From Trogon surrucura (lineage: Eukaryota > Chordata > Aves > Trogoniformes > Trogonidae), in assembly GCA_020746105.1 (NCBI GenBank), contig CM036617.1, positions 159,410,912-159,474,911 of the forward strand: 64,000 bases of DNA, given 5' to 3'. This document shows positions 12,481-24,900 of this stretch, piece after piece. The first letter of the stretch is position 1. The number at the start of each line of letters is the position of its first letter. The notes under the pieces were generated by a model. That model was not told the origin of the DNA. It saw only the letters and a program-made list of their open reading frames with translations, and did not search any database. Both the position numbers and the translations under genes were made by a program.

Positions 12481-14284
12481 GAAACTAGTAGTGCTTATAA
12501 GGCTTATGGTTGTGTTCCCTGATGCCTCATAATACATGAAAACGGTTTGTCTTCAGCTAGTTGTATTATTCATACTGGCTGTTTGCTACGTACACTCTCC
12601 ATCAACTACTACGTGCTGAGGTTGTAGGTCAGCATCACTTTTAACAAGGTTTTTCTTTTTGACACAATTTCACATATCTGGTAAGAGTTTAATATTTTCG
12701 AAAGCTCTTCCTTGGTGTTCAGCTTGACTTATATAGGTCAAGAAAAATTATTATTTGGAACAAGAAGGCGGACCCACACATGCATACACACAATGAATCA
12801 CACACAGAGAAAGAAGAACTGAAGTTCATAAAAAATAGGCTTATTTTTAAGGAAGCCATAGGAAAATATTTTCTCTTCTGTTGGCCTGCTCTCCTTGCCC
12901 ATGGAAGGGCATCTGGCTTATAAATACCAGCGTTGTACAAATACAGACCCATTCTCAAATTGTTGTATGTGGAACTTGATACAGGCATTGTAGTCACCCA
13001 TTGCACTGAAAGATCATGGCCAATACTAGCCCATTTTTCCCTCACTGTAAACAACCTCAAATATAGAAAGGGAAGAAAAAAACCCACACATGCAAATCTT
13101 TTAGAGAATGCTTAAGTTGGGATATGCTATTATAAGGAAGTCTTTACTGAGAGTCAGAAATTTTTAAAAATATGCCTTTTATAAAAAAATGTTGCGAACT
13201 TCTTGTACTTCCTTTCAGGGGGAAAAAAACCCCAAAGTATAATATTGCTACCTTTTACCGAGCATTATAAAGGAAGAGTTACTTTATGAGCGTCTTTTGT
13301 TGCATTTTGAAATTCTGGAGCAAAAGGCATTCTATTTTAAGCACCGTGTACTTACTGTCACTTGATTTTCATGGCTTGCTCTCCTGACTGACAACTGAAG
13401 CTGCTGCTTTGCTGAAGCAGACAGCATTTGGAAGCAAAACTGTATCCTGTACACTGAGGCAGCGTTGGAAGTCTAAACGCACTGTACTTTAAATTCTATG
13501 TTCTCTCATTCTGTGCTTTGTTGTTAAGTAGTTTTTTAAATTAAAAGAAACCCTTCCCCAAGGTGAGTGATAAATTCAGTAGGTAATCTACTTCTTCCTC
13601 TACTCATGCAGCCCTCACTTTTTTTATACCACTTACTTTTCCCTTCACTTATTTTCCTAGTTTGTTTTTTCTTCTTTTCCTTTCTGTATCACAGAGATCT
13701 TGAGCAATTTCCCCATAAGTACCAGTACTGTTATGTTCACTGATCACAGGGATGCACAAGGTATTAGAAAAACCAGAAATTTACCTTTTTTTCCGAAACC
13801 TAGTGATTGTGGCAGACAGCGGATCTAGCTATCTGTGAATCTAACCGTCACAATTCTCTTTGCTATTCGCTAGCCAGCTGTTATTGAATCTTTCATTATT
13901 ATGTCTTACCACCTCCTTTGCTGACATTTCCTCTATTCTCTGTTTTGGCCTCTGTTTTCAATTGCCGTATCATACTGTATTTAGCGATTTAGATTCAGCT
14001 GATGAATGACATAGCACTTGGGTCGCACACAGCATGTCAAGGGATTTTGAAATCAGCCTTTTTGCATGTGTCAAACATTTCTGACCTTTGCAGTAGAGAT
14101 ATCTGCCCAAAAACATATTGCCTTTATCAGACAAAGCAAATTAGCTCACTTTGAATAACAGGAAATGCCTCTGTCCAGGAAATTATTGTGTCTGGCCAGA
14201 AAGCCTGCAGCCTCTGGCTCACAATGGAGTAACTTAAGTAAATACTCCTGATTCTAAGAAGATGCCATTTGAGTACATAATACT
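12481..14284. other. Intergenic, nothing recognised
   Basis: AT-rich spacer between the CCAAT/TATA region and the CR1 at 14.3 kb. No exon, RNA gene or repeat family was identified. Confidence 0.5.
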
Positions 14285-14705
14285 CATAGAATCATAAAAT
14301 CATAGAATCATAGAATGGCCTAGGCTGGAAGGGACCTTAGAGATCATCTAATCCAACCTCCCTGTCACGGGCAGGGACGCCTCTCAACTAGATCGGGCTA
14401 CTCAAGGCTCTGTCCAACTTGGCCTTGAACACCCCCAGGGAGGGGCCAGCCACAACACCTCTGGGTAATTTATTCCAAAGTCTTGCCACCCTCATGCTGA
14501 AGAATTTCTTCCTAAGTTCTAATCTAAATCTATTCTCCTTCAACTTAAACCCATTTCCCCTTGTCCTATCAGTGGACGGTCTTGTAAAAAGTCCCTCCCC
14601 GGCCTCCCTGTAGGTTCCCTTCAGGTATTGGAAGGCAGCTATTAGGTTCCCCCGAAGTCTTCTCTTTTCAAGACTGAACAATCCCAGCTCCCTTGTTAGA
14701 GGTTG
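14285..14705 (-). mobile_element. CR1 LINE 3' end (reverse orientation)
   Basis: It begins on the plus strand with the tandem CATAGAATC-type terminal repeats of CR1, followed by the GGCTGGAAGGGACC block. The minus strand from 14681 to 14388 is open for 97 codons and encodes the C-terminal end of CR1 ORF2 (the FKLKE...[11 protein letters not shown]...[11 protein letters not shown] region). The sense strand is therefore minus. It is 5'-truncated, as is usual for CR1 insertions. The open frame is short and incomplete, so this copy cannot be active. Confidence 0.93.
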
Positions 14706-15258
14706 TATTTTACATTTTCTCCTTCATCTTTCACACAGCTGCACAATGCTCACCTTTTCCTTGGCCACATTTAGAAACCACAGACCTCCGTAGAGATTCA
14801 GAGGTATCTCTCTAATAATTCAAGTATTCGTGATGTGTCTCCATTTCAGAAAAGGGGTACTTGCTTTGGAGCGCCTTCCCTAAGCAGGTCAAGGAGGTCG
14901 AGGCAGGTCTGCATCACACCGTGTCCAGGTGTCCTGTAACACACCAGACTCCCACTGCCCGGGCAGCAACCTCCTCGCGGTGCCAGAGGGAACCCTTGGC
15001 TGATATCACCCCCCTGCAGATTTACGCTCATGGGCACATGCTCCCTGCCCCTCAAACCCTGCCTTTACGCCTTGCTGCAGCAAACGGCCTTGCCAGCCAC
15101 CTGGGGCGTTACAGGAAAATAAGGAAAATGCAGAAATCGCAGGGGAGGGGTGATTCAACCCACCCTGACCACACCCAGCCTGACACGGCCACGGAAACCC
15201 ACCACATCAAGCCCTGGCACCTGTTGCAGCGACTACCCGCAGGCCTGGGGAAATCGCG

Positions 15259-15310
15259 GCAGGTGGGAAGTGGGCGGGAAGCAGGTGGGAAATGGGCGGG
15301 AAGTAGGCGG
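15259..15310. repeat. 22-bp tandem repeat with E2F-like sites upstream of CHPT1
   Basis: Two adjacent 22-bp units (15259-15280 and 15281-15302) differ at one base, and a partial third copy follows. Each unit holds one GGTGGGAA and one GGCGGGAA box (GGCGGGAA at 15273-15280 and 15295-15302). The latter matches the E2F-family core. It sits about 375-420 bp upstream of the CHPT1 ATG. Confidence 0.8.
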
Positions 15311-15677
15311 GCCGGGCTCTCCCGGGGTGCACACCCTCCACCAACTCCACCGCCGAGGAGGATCCCCACCGTCTCACGGCGAGGCGGGGCTGGCGGAGCA
15401 GCCACGGCCGGGGCAACCCGCCCAGAACCAGGGCTTCTGCTGCGCAGGAGGGAGAGAGCAGCGCCCTCGGGTCTCAGGTCCCCCGCCCCACGTCAAGCTG
15501 CGGCGCTGGCGGCGACACCCCCCGGCACAGGGTCCGCTGGGCGTCGGCCTCTTCCGCCTCCCGCCGCGGCGCTCAGCCCAGCTCAGCTGAGCCCCGCCCC
15601 GAGCGGCGGCGGCGGCGGCTTGACCCCGGTCCCGCCCGGTTCGTGGCGAGCCCCCGCGGCGGGTGGTCGGCGGCGGC

Positions 15678-15920
15678 ATGGCCGTGCCCTGGGCTCTGCC
15701 CGCGCCCCTCAGCCCGGCGCAGCTGAAGCGCCTGGAGCAGCACCGCTACAGCGCGGCCGGGCGCTCGCTGCTGGAGCCGTGGCTGCAGCCCTACTGGGCC
15801 TGGCTGGTGGAACAGGTCCCGCTGGGGCTGGCCCCCAACGCCATCACCCTGGGCGGCCTCCTGCTGAACTGCCTGACTGCGCTGCCCCTCATCGCCTGCT
15901 GCCCCAGCGCCACCGAGCAG
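15678..15920 (+). CDS. CHPT1: CHPT1 coding exon 1 (residues 1-81)
   Basis: Starts [12 protein letters not shown] and contains the conserved [10 protein letters not shown] motif of the family, then a first hydrophobic segment ([18 protein letters not shown]). It ends GAGCAG/GTACCG in phase 0. An in-frame GTG at 15663 is not needed as a start. Confidence 0.93.
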
Positions 15921-18900
15921 GTACCGCCCGCCACGGCCCGCCGCCCCCTCTCCGTTAGAGCTTGCCCCCTTTCCCCCGCCTCCTCCCGGCACGGCCTCGC
16001 CTCGTCCGAGCGCAGCGTTGCCGCCCCCGGTGCCTGCCGGCGGGGCGCGGAGCTCTGTGCCCGTGCCCGGGGCAGAGTGCAGTGCCCGGTGGGTTGCGGC
16101 TCTGCCGCACTGACACCCGTGGCCCTTCCCGCGGGAGGGAGGAAGGACGGGCTCGGGGTTTGCCCGGGGAAATCAGGGGAGCAGTGAGGCGGGGGTCACG
16201 CTTTGGGGTAGCCAGAAGTCAGGCCAGACATGGCCGTGAAGGTTTGGATGCCGAAATGGTGGCGGGGGGATCAGGTGAAAGGGCAGGTTTCGGTGGGCTC
16301 CTGCCTCCTCCTTGGCCCTTCCGTGACCAGAGGTCTCCGTGGGGCCAGGGCTCGGCTGGGACGCTGGGCCTGTGCCGCAGGACTGCAGAGCGAGGGCACG
16401 GCCGGGCTCACCCTGGCACTTGGGACCGCAGCTTCCCTCAGGGACCGCCTTGCGTCCCACAGGTGTGCCTCTGCTCCGGCAGCTCGCTGGGCAGGAGCTG
16501 TGAGCTGCAGCACCTCCCATCTCGAGAGGAAAGCTGTACCGCAGGGCTGGTGGAGGTGGAAACAGCTCCCGGTCAGGAGAGAGGGCACGGGAGGTGCCCA
16601 GGAGCAGGGCAGAGCTGGCCAGTAGGCACGGCTTGGTTCAGAGTTGAGGTTCAGTTTTGTCCCAGATGCATTGGATCTAATGCTTCCTTGAGTGGGGTAG
16701 GATTTGATTGCTTTAGCTTCTGGAGGGAAAACGGGTTTGTTACTGTGGGCTACTGCTGTCTCTTAAACTGGATCGCCTGCAATTCCTCTGAGAATTTAAG
16801 GAGCTCTGCTGGAGCTTTGCAGCCTGTTAGGAGTTTCCCAGTGCAGTCTTTATGGTAGCTAGGGTGGGAAGTATCAGGGGGAAATTGCTTTGTATAGGTA
16901 AAATATCTTGAAGGGTGGCTGTTGTTTTCTCTTGCGTTCTGATGGACTTAAATCCTGATGGTAGAGGTGGCAGTTAGTTGGGGCTTTATAATAACTTAGA
17001 TATACTTTGGTGAGTGTTCTTGTTCACAGAAGCACCCTTCTTTTTCTGTAGTCCCTTTGTGTTAGCAGAGGTGTTTGTGGCAGACGTATCAGGAAGCTGA
17101 TCAAGATCAGAATTAACTGTGCTTTGGTCTAACCCTAATCACTTCCCTGATGTACATCACCAGGTATAGGCACTCTGGCACTGCAGGCAGAAGAAGGGAT
17201 GAGAGAGAGAGTGAATGGTTGGAAACCACAAATTGTCTTCTAGTTCTAGTTTCAGAATTTAAATGCTCATTAAAATACCATTTTGTGATGTGGATATCAG
17301 TTGTCTGCCAGTTACGTGTCTGGATGTTCAGTTCAGCTTTTTCTCTTTCCTATTCAGAAAAAAGAAAAAAAAATAAGCAGAAAATAAATTTAAAGTTATT
17401 TTTCCCTTGAGGACTCTTGTACAAAAAGGAGAAGGTTGTGTTGCAGATATCTGGGGAATCATTTCTTCCAGAAAAGCTTGGGTTGGGTTTTAGGAACTTA
17501 CTCATCGTGGAAGCTGAATTTTACAAGAAACTGCATCTTGGATTAAACTTCCTCATTCGGTTATCAGTATATGCTTTATAAATATGTAGTGTAAAGACAG
17601 AGTCCTTATCCTACTGTGTTTTTTTGTTGCGTTTGCACTGTGAGAATAGCCCTCACTTTGTCTTGCTGCATCATTTAAGGCATCGTTATTTCTCTTCTAA
17701 TTAATGACTTGGCTTGTCTTCTACCTAAGATGTCATGGGTCTAGATTGCTTTCTAAAAAGCTGAAACTGTTGCAACACAGGTGCTGTATGTAATGCAATA
17801 ATCTACTTTGTACTTGGATGTGTAGGCTGGAAGGGCTAGGAGGATGGTGGAACTGAAAATTATGTTAAAGGTGACTGGATCACAGGCTGAACTAATAGCA
17901 CAGTGCACTTCAACATCACCTCTCGATACTGCTGAGCCACCTCTTCTATTCGAGAACACGTCCTGATAACCTGATGGGCCGACAAGAACTTACTTTGCTC
18001 TCTTGGTGCAAGTGTAGGAGTACTGGATAGAAGACTGATAAAATAGCAAACAAGTTTTGTTTGGTTTTTTTTATGAGTTGGTTTGTGTGATTTTTATTTT
18101 TTTTTTAAATTTATTTTTCCTCCGAAGCAGGCCATTTCTATTAGTTCTTTACTGGAAACACTGAAGTCTTGATGTTTGTACAAACCATCCAAAACAAGTA
18201 AGACTAGTAGACATTCCTCTGAGAGTAGCTGTTAGCAGATGCTTAGAAGAGAGATCTTTTTCCCATTGTGCCCTTCCAGCTGCCAAAAGGCTGTGGTTTA
18301 GGGGGTTCTCAGTGAGGGATTTTACTCAAGTTACTTGCTAGAGCTGTAGCTGGGGGATGTTTCCTCACAGACACCCTCCACCTCATGATTTTGCATTTTT
18401 AGTTACTTGTTTTGAACCTTTTTGTACTTTCACCTTCCATTATGTCCTTTTGCAGTGAATTTCGCAATTTAATACTTCCTCCTCCCATACACAATGCACT
18501 TAATGTCAAAAACCAGACAGTACTCATTTGTTCTCTTAATGTGCAGCTGTTATTTCCTAATACGTTATTTTTTTCTTTTTGTCTTCATCAGTAGCCACCA
18601 ACAGCCAGTTTCTTACCGAGTAGCACAACATGCTTTGGCTTTATAAAACATTGTCTGCTTCAGTATTGTCTCCTTGTCTAGTAGGAGCGTGGGCTGAATC
18701 ACTGTCTCCTGTAAATGGACCCTACAACATAGGCCTTCTTAGCTGTAGCTAAGCCATTAGCAGGCTGCACTCCTCAAGCACTGTTGGAACTGAAATCTAT
18801 GTGTGTAGATTTTTGTAGAGTGTTTGTCTAGTTGCCTATGCTGTGTAATTTAGGACACTAATCTACAGAAATAATATACGGGACTGCTATGCCACGTGTG

Positions 18901-21900
18901 GTAGTTGGGGGGACACTACCTGCACATTTCATGTTCTGTGGGGAGCTGAAATATCTTCACTGTGACTTCAGGGTTGTTTTTTTTCTGGGGGAGGTTGTGG
19001 GTTTTTTTCTTGACATAAATTATAAAATACTCAGGGATTAAAACATTTGCTGCCTTTAAGTATGAACAGTGTGTATTTCACAGAATCACAGAATGTTAGA
19101 GGTTGGAAGGGACCTCAAAAGGTCATCTAGTCCAGCCCCCCTGCCAGAGCAGGATCACCTACAGTAGGTCACACAGGAACGCGTCCAGATGGGTTTTGAA
19201 TGTCTCCAGAGAAGGAGACTCCACAACCTCCCTGGGCAGCATTTGCTGCACTAGGGTGTAAAAGGAGCACTTCTTAGGTGAGGGTTTCTGTTTTATCTGA
19301 CTTCCCTGAAGAAGCTATGGTTACTTCATTAGGTTTTGCAGGTGGATCTCTGGTACCCCTTCCCATCTGGGGAAAACTAACATACTGGGTTTTTTTCCTT
19401 GCATCAATGTTAGGAAGAAGACTGGCTAAACATAATTCTCGGTGTTTTTTAAAGAGAGAAAGGTGTCATGGTTTAGGGCTGGGCTGGCCACTAACAAATG
19501 ACAGATGCTCTCTATTAACCACTCTCGCTTTCCAAAGAGGGAGGGGAAAAGAGGAATAAAGCAGAGAGACTCACAGATTGGAAAACTGAAACAACTGTAA
19601 TGAACCAATAATAGTACTAGTAAGAAAATAGTGAGAATAAGGAAACTAACATCAATACAAAACCAGTATCAAACACAACTCCCTGATAGCAATCACTGCT
19701 GCTGCAGCAGGGCAGGCAGGCACCAGGGTGGACCGAGATTGAACTTGGCAGCAGATGAGAACTGGATTTGCGAACTCAGTTCGAGCATGAGGGCAGAAGA
19801 ACAGACAGAGTCCTCCTCAGACACCGGCCCTTAAAGAAGATGGCTTGACTCTCCTGATCCCTCAGCTTTGTACCAAGTATAACATACATGGAATGGAATA
19901 CTTTGTTGGTTAGGCTTGGGTCACCTGTCCTGTCTGCTCTTCTTGCAAGTGCGACCTTTTATTTACTTTTGAACCTTCTACTTTACAGCACCCCAAGGTG
20001 TCACACAAGATTTAGCAGTGACCTTGGTTTCTATAGAGCAGGTATAACAGAGCCTTTCTGCATACCAGTCCTTGACTCTAACTATAAACATCGAGTGTTA
20101 GCACTTTGCCACCTGCAAAAATGTGCCATTAATTTCAGAAAGTGCAGTCACTTAGGAGAGACTCAGCTGAAGTCAAATTACTAAAGAGAGTGGGTTCTCA
20201 AGCCTGGACAGAAGGAAACTGGTTCTGCTACTTTCATGGCTGCTCATGGAGAGGCCTGGCTTTGGTAATACTTCAAGCTCAGCCACGGGAGTCTCTAAAA
20301 TAGCATGAGGAAGCTAAAATTTTAGGACGGAAGTTCATGCTAGCAGTGATTATTACTTTGTGTTGAATTTATATGTATTGGAAAAACAAAATCTTGTAGC
20401 AATTACAGCAGGATCTAAGCAAAGAGACCCCCAGGTTGATCAGAGTGGATATTACTCAGCGTGAAGACTTGAGATGCTTGCTCTCACCTTTGTAGATTCC
20501 ATCATGTCTCACTTGTTTGTTTTTTTTTTAAAGACATTTTTGTTATCTATAATTTCCTGGAGGTTATCGGGAATAGAGGAAGACAGGAAGAGAAAAGCAT
20601 GGATTATGGATATGCAGTTTGGGCAGGGGTGGCCGAAGGTGTCAGTGGCTCAAGGGCTCATGCAGAGAGCAGAGGGAGGGGAGGGAGACTTGTGATGCCT
20701 AGCTCTTTAGAATTGTTTAGAAGGTGGTGTAATGAATTTACAAAAGGATGCCATACCTTGCTGAAATGGGCTTAAAATTTAGAGACCCTTACATCTCAGG
20801 AAACCAAAAAGCAGGGGAGGGTCTAGGTGGCTCCAGCTAGCTCTACTATTAAGAGTTTGGAGGGAGAGAAATACTAGCAAGGTGCTGTCTCTGCTCTCTC
20901 TCTCTCTCAATAAAAAGCTCCCTTAAAAAAAGACCCCAACAAGTGACCCTGGAACCAAAAAGAAAACCAACTCACCTTTTAAACAGCAAAGGCACGGCTC
21001 AGCTTTGTGGGAGAGAGAATAGAGAAGCAGAAAGGAGGGTAAACTGGAGCAGCTGCTATGAACTGGGGGCATGGGGGTGTGAGGGAAGAAGCTTTAAATC
21101 CCTGACCTGGTAGAGGAGAAGTGTGAAGCCCTGAGTGGGGTTGGGGAAACCAACCAATACCCCCGACTGAAGAACAGAGGATGCAATAGTGAATGGGAGG
21201 AAAAGGCGTTTGGCATAAAGAAAGACAGCAAAGGTTCGGGAACCCTGATACGGGAGGATTTGAGCTCTTCAGAGGGAGCTTGCTGAGGAGAGGAGTACCT
21301 AGTGTGCATGAAATGCACTTGGGCTCTTATATGATTATTTGATTATTATTTTTAATTTCTTTCCTTCCTCTCCTGTAATGCAGGTTTAAACAGCCTCTTC
21401 CTTTCTGCTATTAGTACAGTTGCACATGGTGCTTTGTGCTGAAGAGAAGTGAGGGAAACAATCCATGTTTGGGGGGAAGAGGGAGAGAGTCCTGTAAAAA
21501 TCTCTCTATTCTGGATCTGTTCCAAAGGGGGGCTGTGTAAACTATGGCAAAATTAGTGGCTGCAGTTTGAGGAAGCGAGATTATGACTAAATGTGTTGAG
21601 TAATTAAGGTGGGGGGCTGAATCTCTACTGCAAAAACTTGGGATGTTGAACTCTCTGGGCTTGAGAGCTTTGCTTGAAATAAATGGAGAGGGATCTCCTT
21701 GTCACATGTAGTCTTTTGCAGCTGTCCATGCTCTTTTGTGGGGTGGAATCACAGGAGCAGAAGAGTAAGGACTGCTTGTTCAACCTACGCTTTTTCCTGA
21801 AGGAGAAGCATGCCACACATACCTGCCGAACACTATATGCACATGGTTTTGTTTTGACACCTTCTGGCTCAGTAGATGACCAGACCTCCTGCACCAAATG

Positions 21901-24900
21901 TGTGTGTGACAGGATTCTGAGGCCGTCTCATCTTTCAGGGTTCCTTTTTAATTGAAGCAGAGAAGCATGCCCTGCCCCCCCACACACTTCCGCCAGGTTC
22001 GTGTTCTTTTCTACTGCCATCAGAATAGCGTCTAGCTCTGGCCAAATAATACATTTGCTTGGACAGGATATAACTTTGGGCAGAGATAATAAACACCTCA
22101 TCAGTGAAAAGCTGATGATTATTGGGAGCTTCCTGACCTTTCTGCTGAGTCTGTCAGCAATGTCAGTGTTCTCAGATGCTCCCACTTCTCTAATTTGCAA
22201 ACTACTTGGGCCCAGCGTGGGAAGCCAGCAGGGGACATCCCTACAGGGAGAGCCAAGCGTGTGAGAAGGCAGAGGAGACAGCAGCTGTAGCTGTATCCAG
22301 GGGAAGGATAGCAGAGAGAATCTGTGGTTGTAAGGAACTTCAGAAACGTCTGTGAACCTTCGGTGATTTGGAAAACATTAAATCATTCATTTAGTCCACT
22401 AAATGTGTAGTTGATTGCAGAGGACCTTTGGTTATTACCACTTTGGGTTGAATTTGAGCTGACAGACTAGGGATGACATGCTCCAGATTGTCCTTCTGAG
22501 CTCTCCAATGCACGTTTCCCTGTTTTTACTAGGATCTTCATCCCTTCTCCAGAGCTGTGAGGGTACAAATGCATCCACCCACCCCAGGCTTTAGTGGATA
22601 CTGATGATCTTTACTGGGAAGAGGATGAAAACCCTCCCCTTCTTTCCAGATTGTCAAGGATCATTTTAGTTTGAGTCTGGAGGGATGATTGTTTTGATTT
22701 ATCCCAGCAGGAGCTAATGCAGACAGACTTGGATCGGTGGTCTTAATGATTATACCTGTACTTTAAACCTGTAACTCGACAAAAACCATTGCTCTGTCAA
22801 AAAGACATAATAAGAGAAGTTGGAGTTGAAGCTGGTTTATTTATTTTTACGTTTAGTGTGTTACACTTGATTTGAGGTAGGGTAGATGTAGACAATGTTG
22901 CCTTGACCAAGAAATCTTGCCTCACCTTGTGTGGGTCACGTAAACTTACATAAGCTGACCACAGTAACCAGCATGCAAACCTTCTGTTTTGGTGTGAGCT
23001 GAGGCTGTATTTCATGGAGCTTGCATTTCAAAAGGTTGTGGCAATACCAAGCTTACAGCATCCAGCACTATGGTTAATGATTAAAAAAAAAAAGTGCCAT
23101 AATAGGTTTCTGTTCCTGAATGGTGTTTCAATTATGGAGACGATCCAGTTAAATAAGAAACTGCCCACGCTCTGGCATTTGACTTAATTGGTGACGTTGG
23201 TGACGTTGTGGGAGGAGGGGAAAAGGGAGGGGGGGCGAATGCAGAGCGGGTAAGGAATTTGGATAGCACATTTAGCACTGGATACAGTCTCCTTTTGTAC
23301 GTGATACAGAGAACCTGACGACCTTAAAGCAAGTTAAAATCTATTTCAGTTATTTGTAGATGGTTGCAAGAGGAAGGGAGCCTAATGCAACCAAAAAAAC
23401 AGGGGTGTCCTGGGCAGAATTGCCAGGTGTGGCCCTGGTTTACTTACCGAAATCCAGGGATTAGCATGACAAGTTTCAAGCTATTTTTTTCATAACTGGT
23501 ACAAGTGTGTGGTGTGTCAGAGGAAGGATGCCTCATAAAACACTGGCTCTTACCTTTGTGACATTTCATTGTAATATCGATGATAAAATCGGCAATATCT
23601 TTAAAAAATACTACTTTAAAAGACTGCAGTGAAGTCAGTGGTTTCTCCTAGTCTTTCTGCTCATAATGCCTCATTCATAGGTCTGTGTTAGCAGCTGCCT
23701 TGTCTGAGGATAGCTGTTACTCTCCCTACAAGAAAGTTATTTTGAAAAAGCCAGTATAGGCACTGTGGTAGCTTTAGTGTGTGGCTTGTATCACAAGTAA
23801 AATGATCTTTGCTTCAACAGGGTCCTGACTGCGCTTTTATGTCCTGAAATACGTGAGCAATGGTTGTCAGCCCTGTGTTTTGGAAAGGTGGAGAGTGAGA
23901 AGAGGGGCCAAGAGGTAGCCACTACCTCCCTGCAGAACGTCTGATGTAGTGAGATTGCACCAGAAGAGACCCTTGAGCTCTGTTCCTCCACGTGGCTCTC
24001 AGTGGTCCACCAACCCAGGGTGACAGGAGGCTCCTCCTGTTCTCCACAGGCTCTGTCCTTCCCTCTTCCTCAGAGGAGAGAACCAGTTTCAAAATATGGC
24101 AAAGAACTCACTCCCTGTTTGACCCCATCCCCCAACACAAAACTCCTTTGTTTAACTGGACTATCAAGGGAGGGTAAACTTAAATAGCTAATTCTGTTGG
24201 TAAACATCAAGCATGTATTGATTGCCGTCATCACTTGAGCTGCATTTCTATAGTGTGATCTTTGTGGAGTTGTCGGATACCAGTATTGTAATTGTTCTTA
24301 GTTTCCCTGGGTTGAGGGGAAAAAGGGCCTTTCCAGTTATGAAGAATTTCCTAAGTTTTCTAGATTTCTGTGTACGTACAAATCCAGAGTTCTCACCTGT
24401 AGTTGGAGTCCTGAATTCTCTTCACGTCTTCTGCTTCAAAATTGGGTGAAAGAGCCAACTACTTGACTTCAAATGGTGGAATGTTTTATTATTGAAATTA
24501 TCCAAATACTGGGTAGCAGGAAAATCATAAATTCGCTGACAGTATTGTTTTCATATTGAAAACACAAAACTAAGTGATAACATCAGCCAGCCTTGAATAC
24601 ATGAGAAAGTCTTAAATAAGAGAAGACAAGCTGTTCAGAACAGAACCCCTCCTAAGCATGCTGGCTTTTGGGAAGGATGCGTTTTGGGATCAGTCTAACT
24701 GGAGGCATGACTTGTTTTCCTAACTTGAGTCAGTGAGTGTAATGATGACGAGAAAACAATGTCTGGAGGAGGAGCTCACCTCAACTACGTTCTTATTGCT
24801 GCCTATGAACTGATTGGCAACTGTTGCTTTTCCTTTTTCCCCAGCGGGGGACCCCAGGGATGCCGGCTATCTGTGAAGGGTGGACAAATCTCAGCTCACT

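Larger units (their letters stand above)
15250..16450. promoter_or_regulatory. CHPT1: CHPT1 CpG-island promoter
   Basis: A sharp rise in GC and CpG density surrounds exon 1. It contains GC boxes (CCCCGCCCCG just before a GGC-repeat at about 15600-15621), no TATA box and the CHPT1 start codon at 15678. Transcription probably begins within about 100-300 bp upstream of the ATG. Long ORFs in all frames here are a base-composition effect. Confidence 0.8.

Noticed and set aside
14861..15958. 365-residue plus-strand ORF overlapping CHPT1 exon 1
   Set aside because: Low-complexity Pro/Ala/Gly-rich translation of a CpG island in a different frame from CHPT1. No domain and no splice logic.
15962..16858. 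298-residue ORF in CHPT1 intron 1
   Set aside because: GC-rich intronic sequence; no family signature and weak start context.
20820..21480. G/A-rich block with CTCTCT and CAATAAA as a retroviral remnant
   Set aside because: Suggestive wording but no termini and no coding match; cannot be supported by eye.
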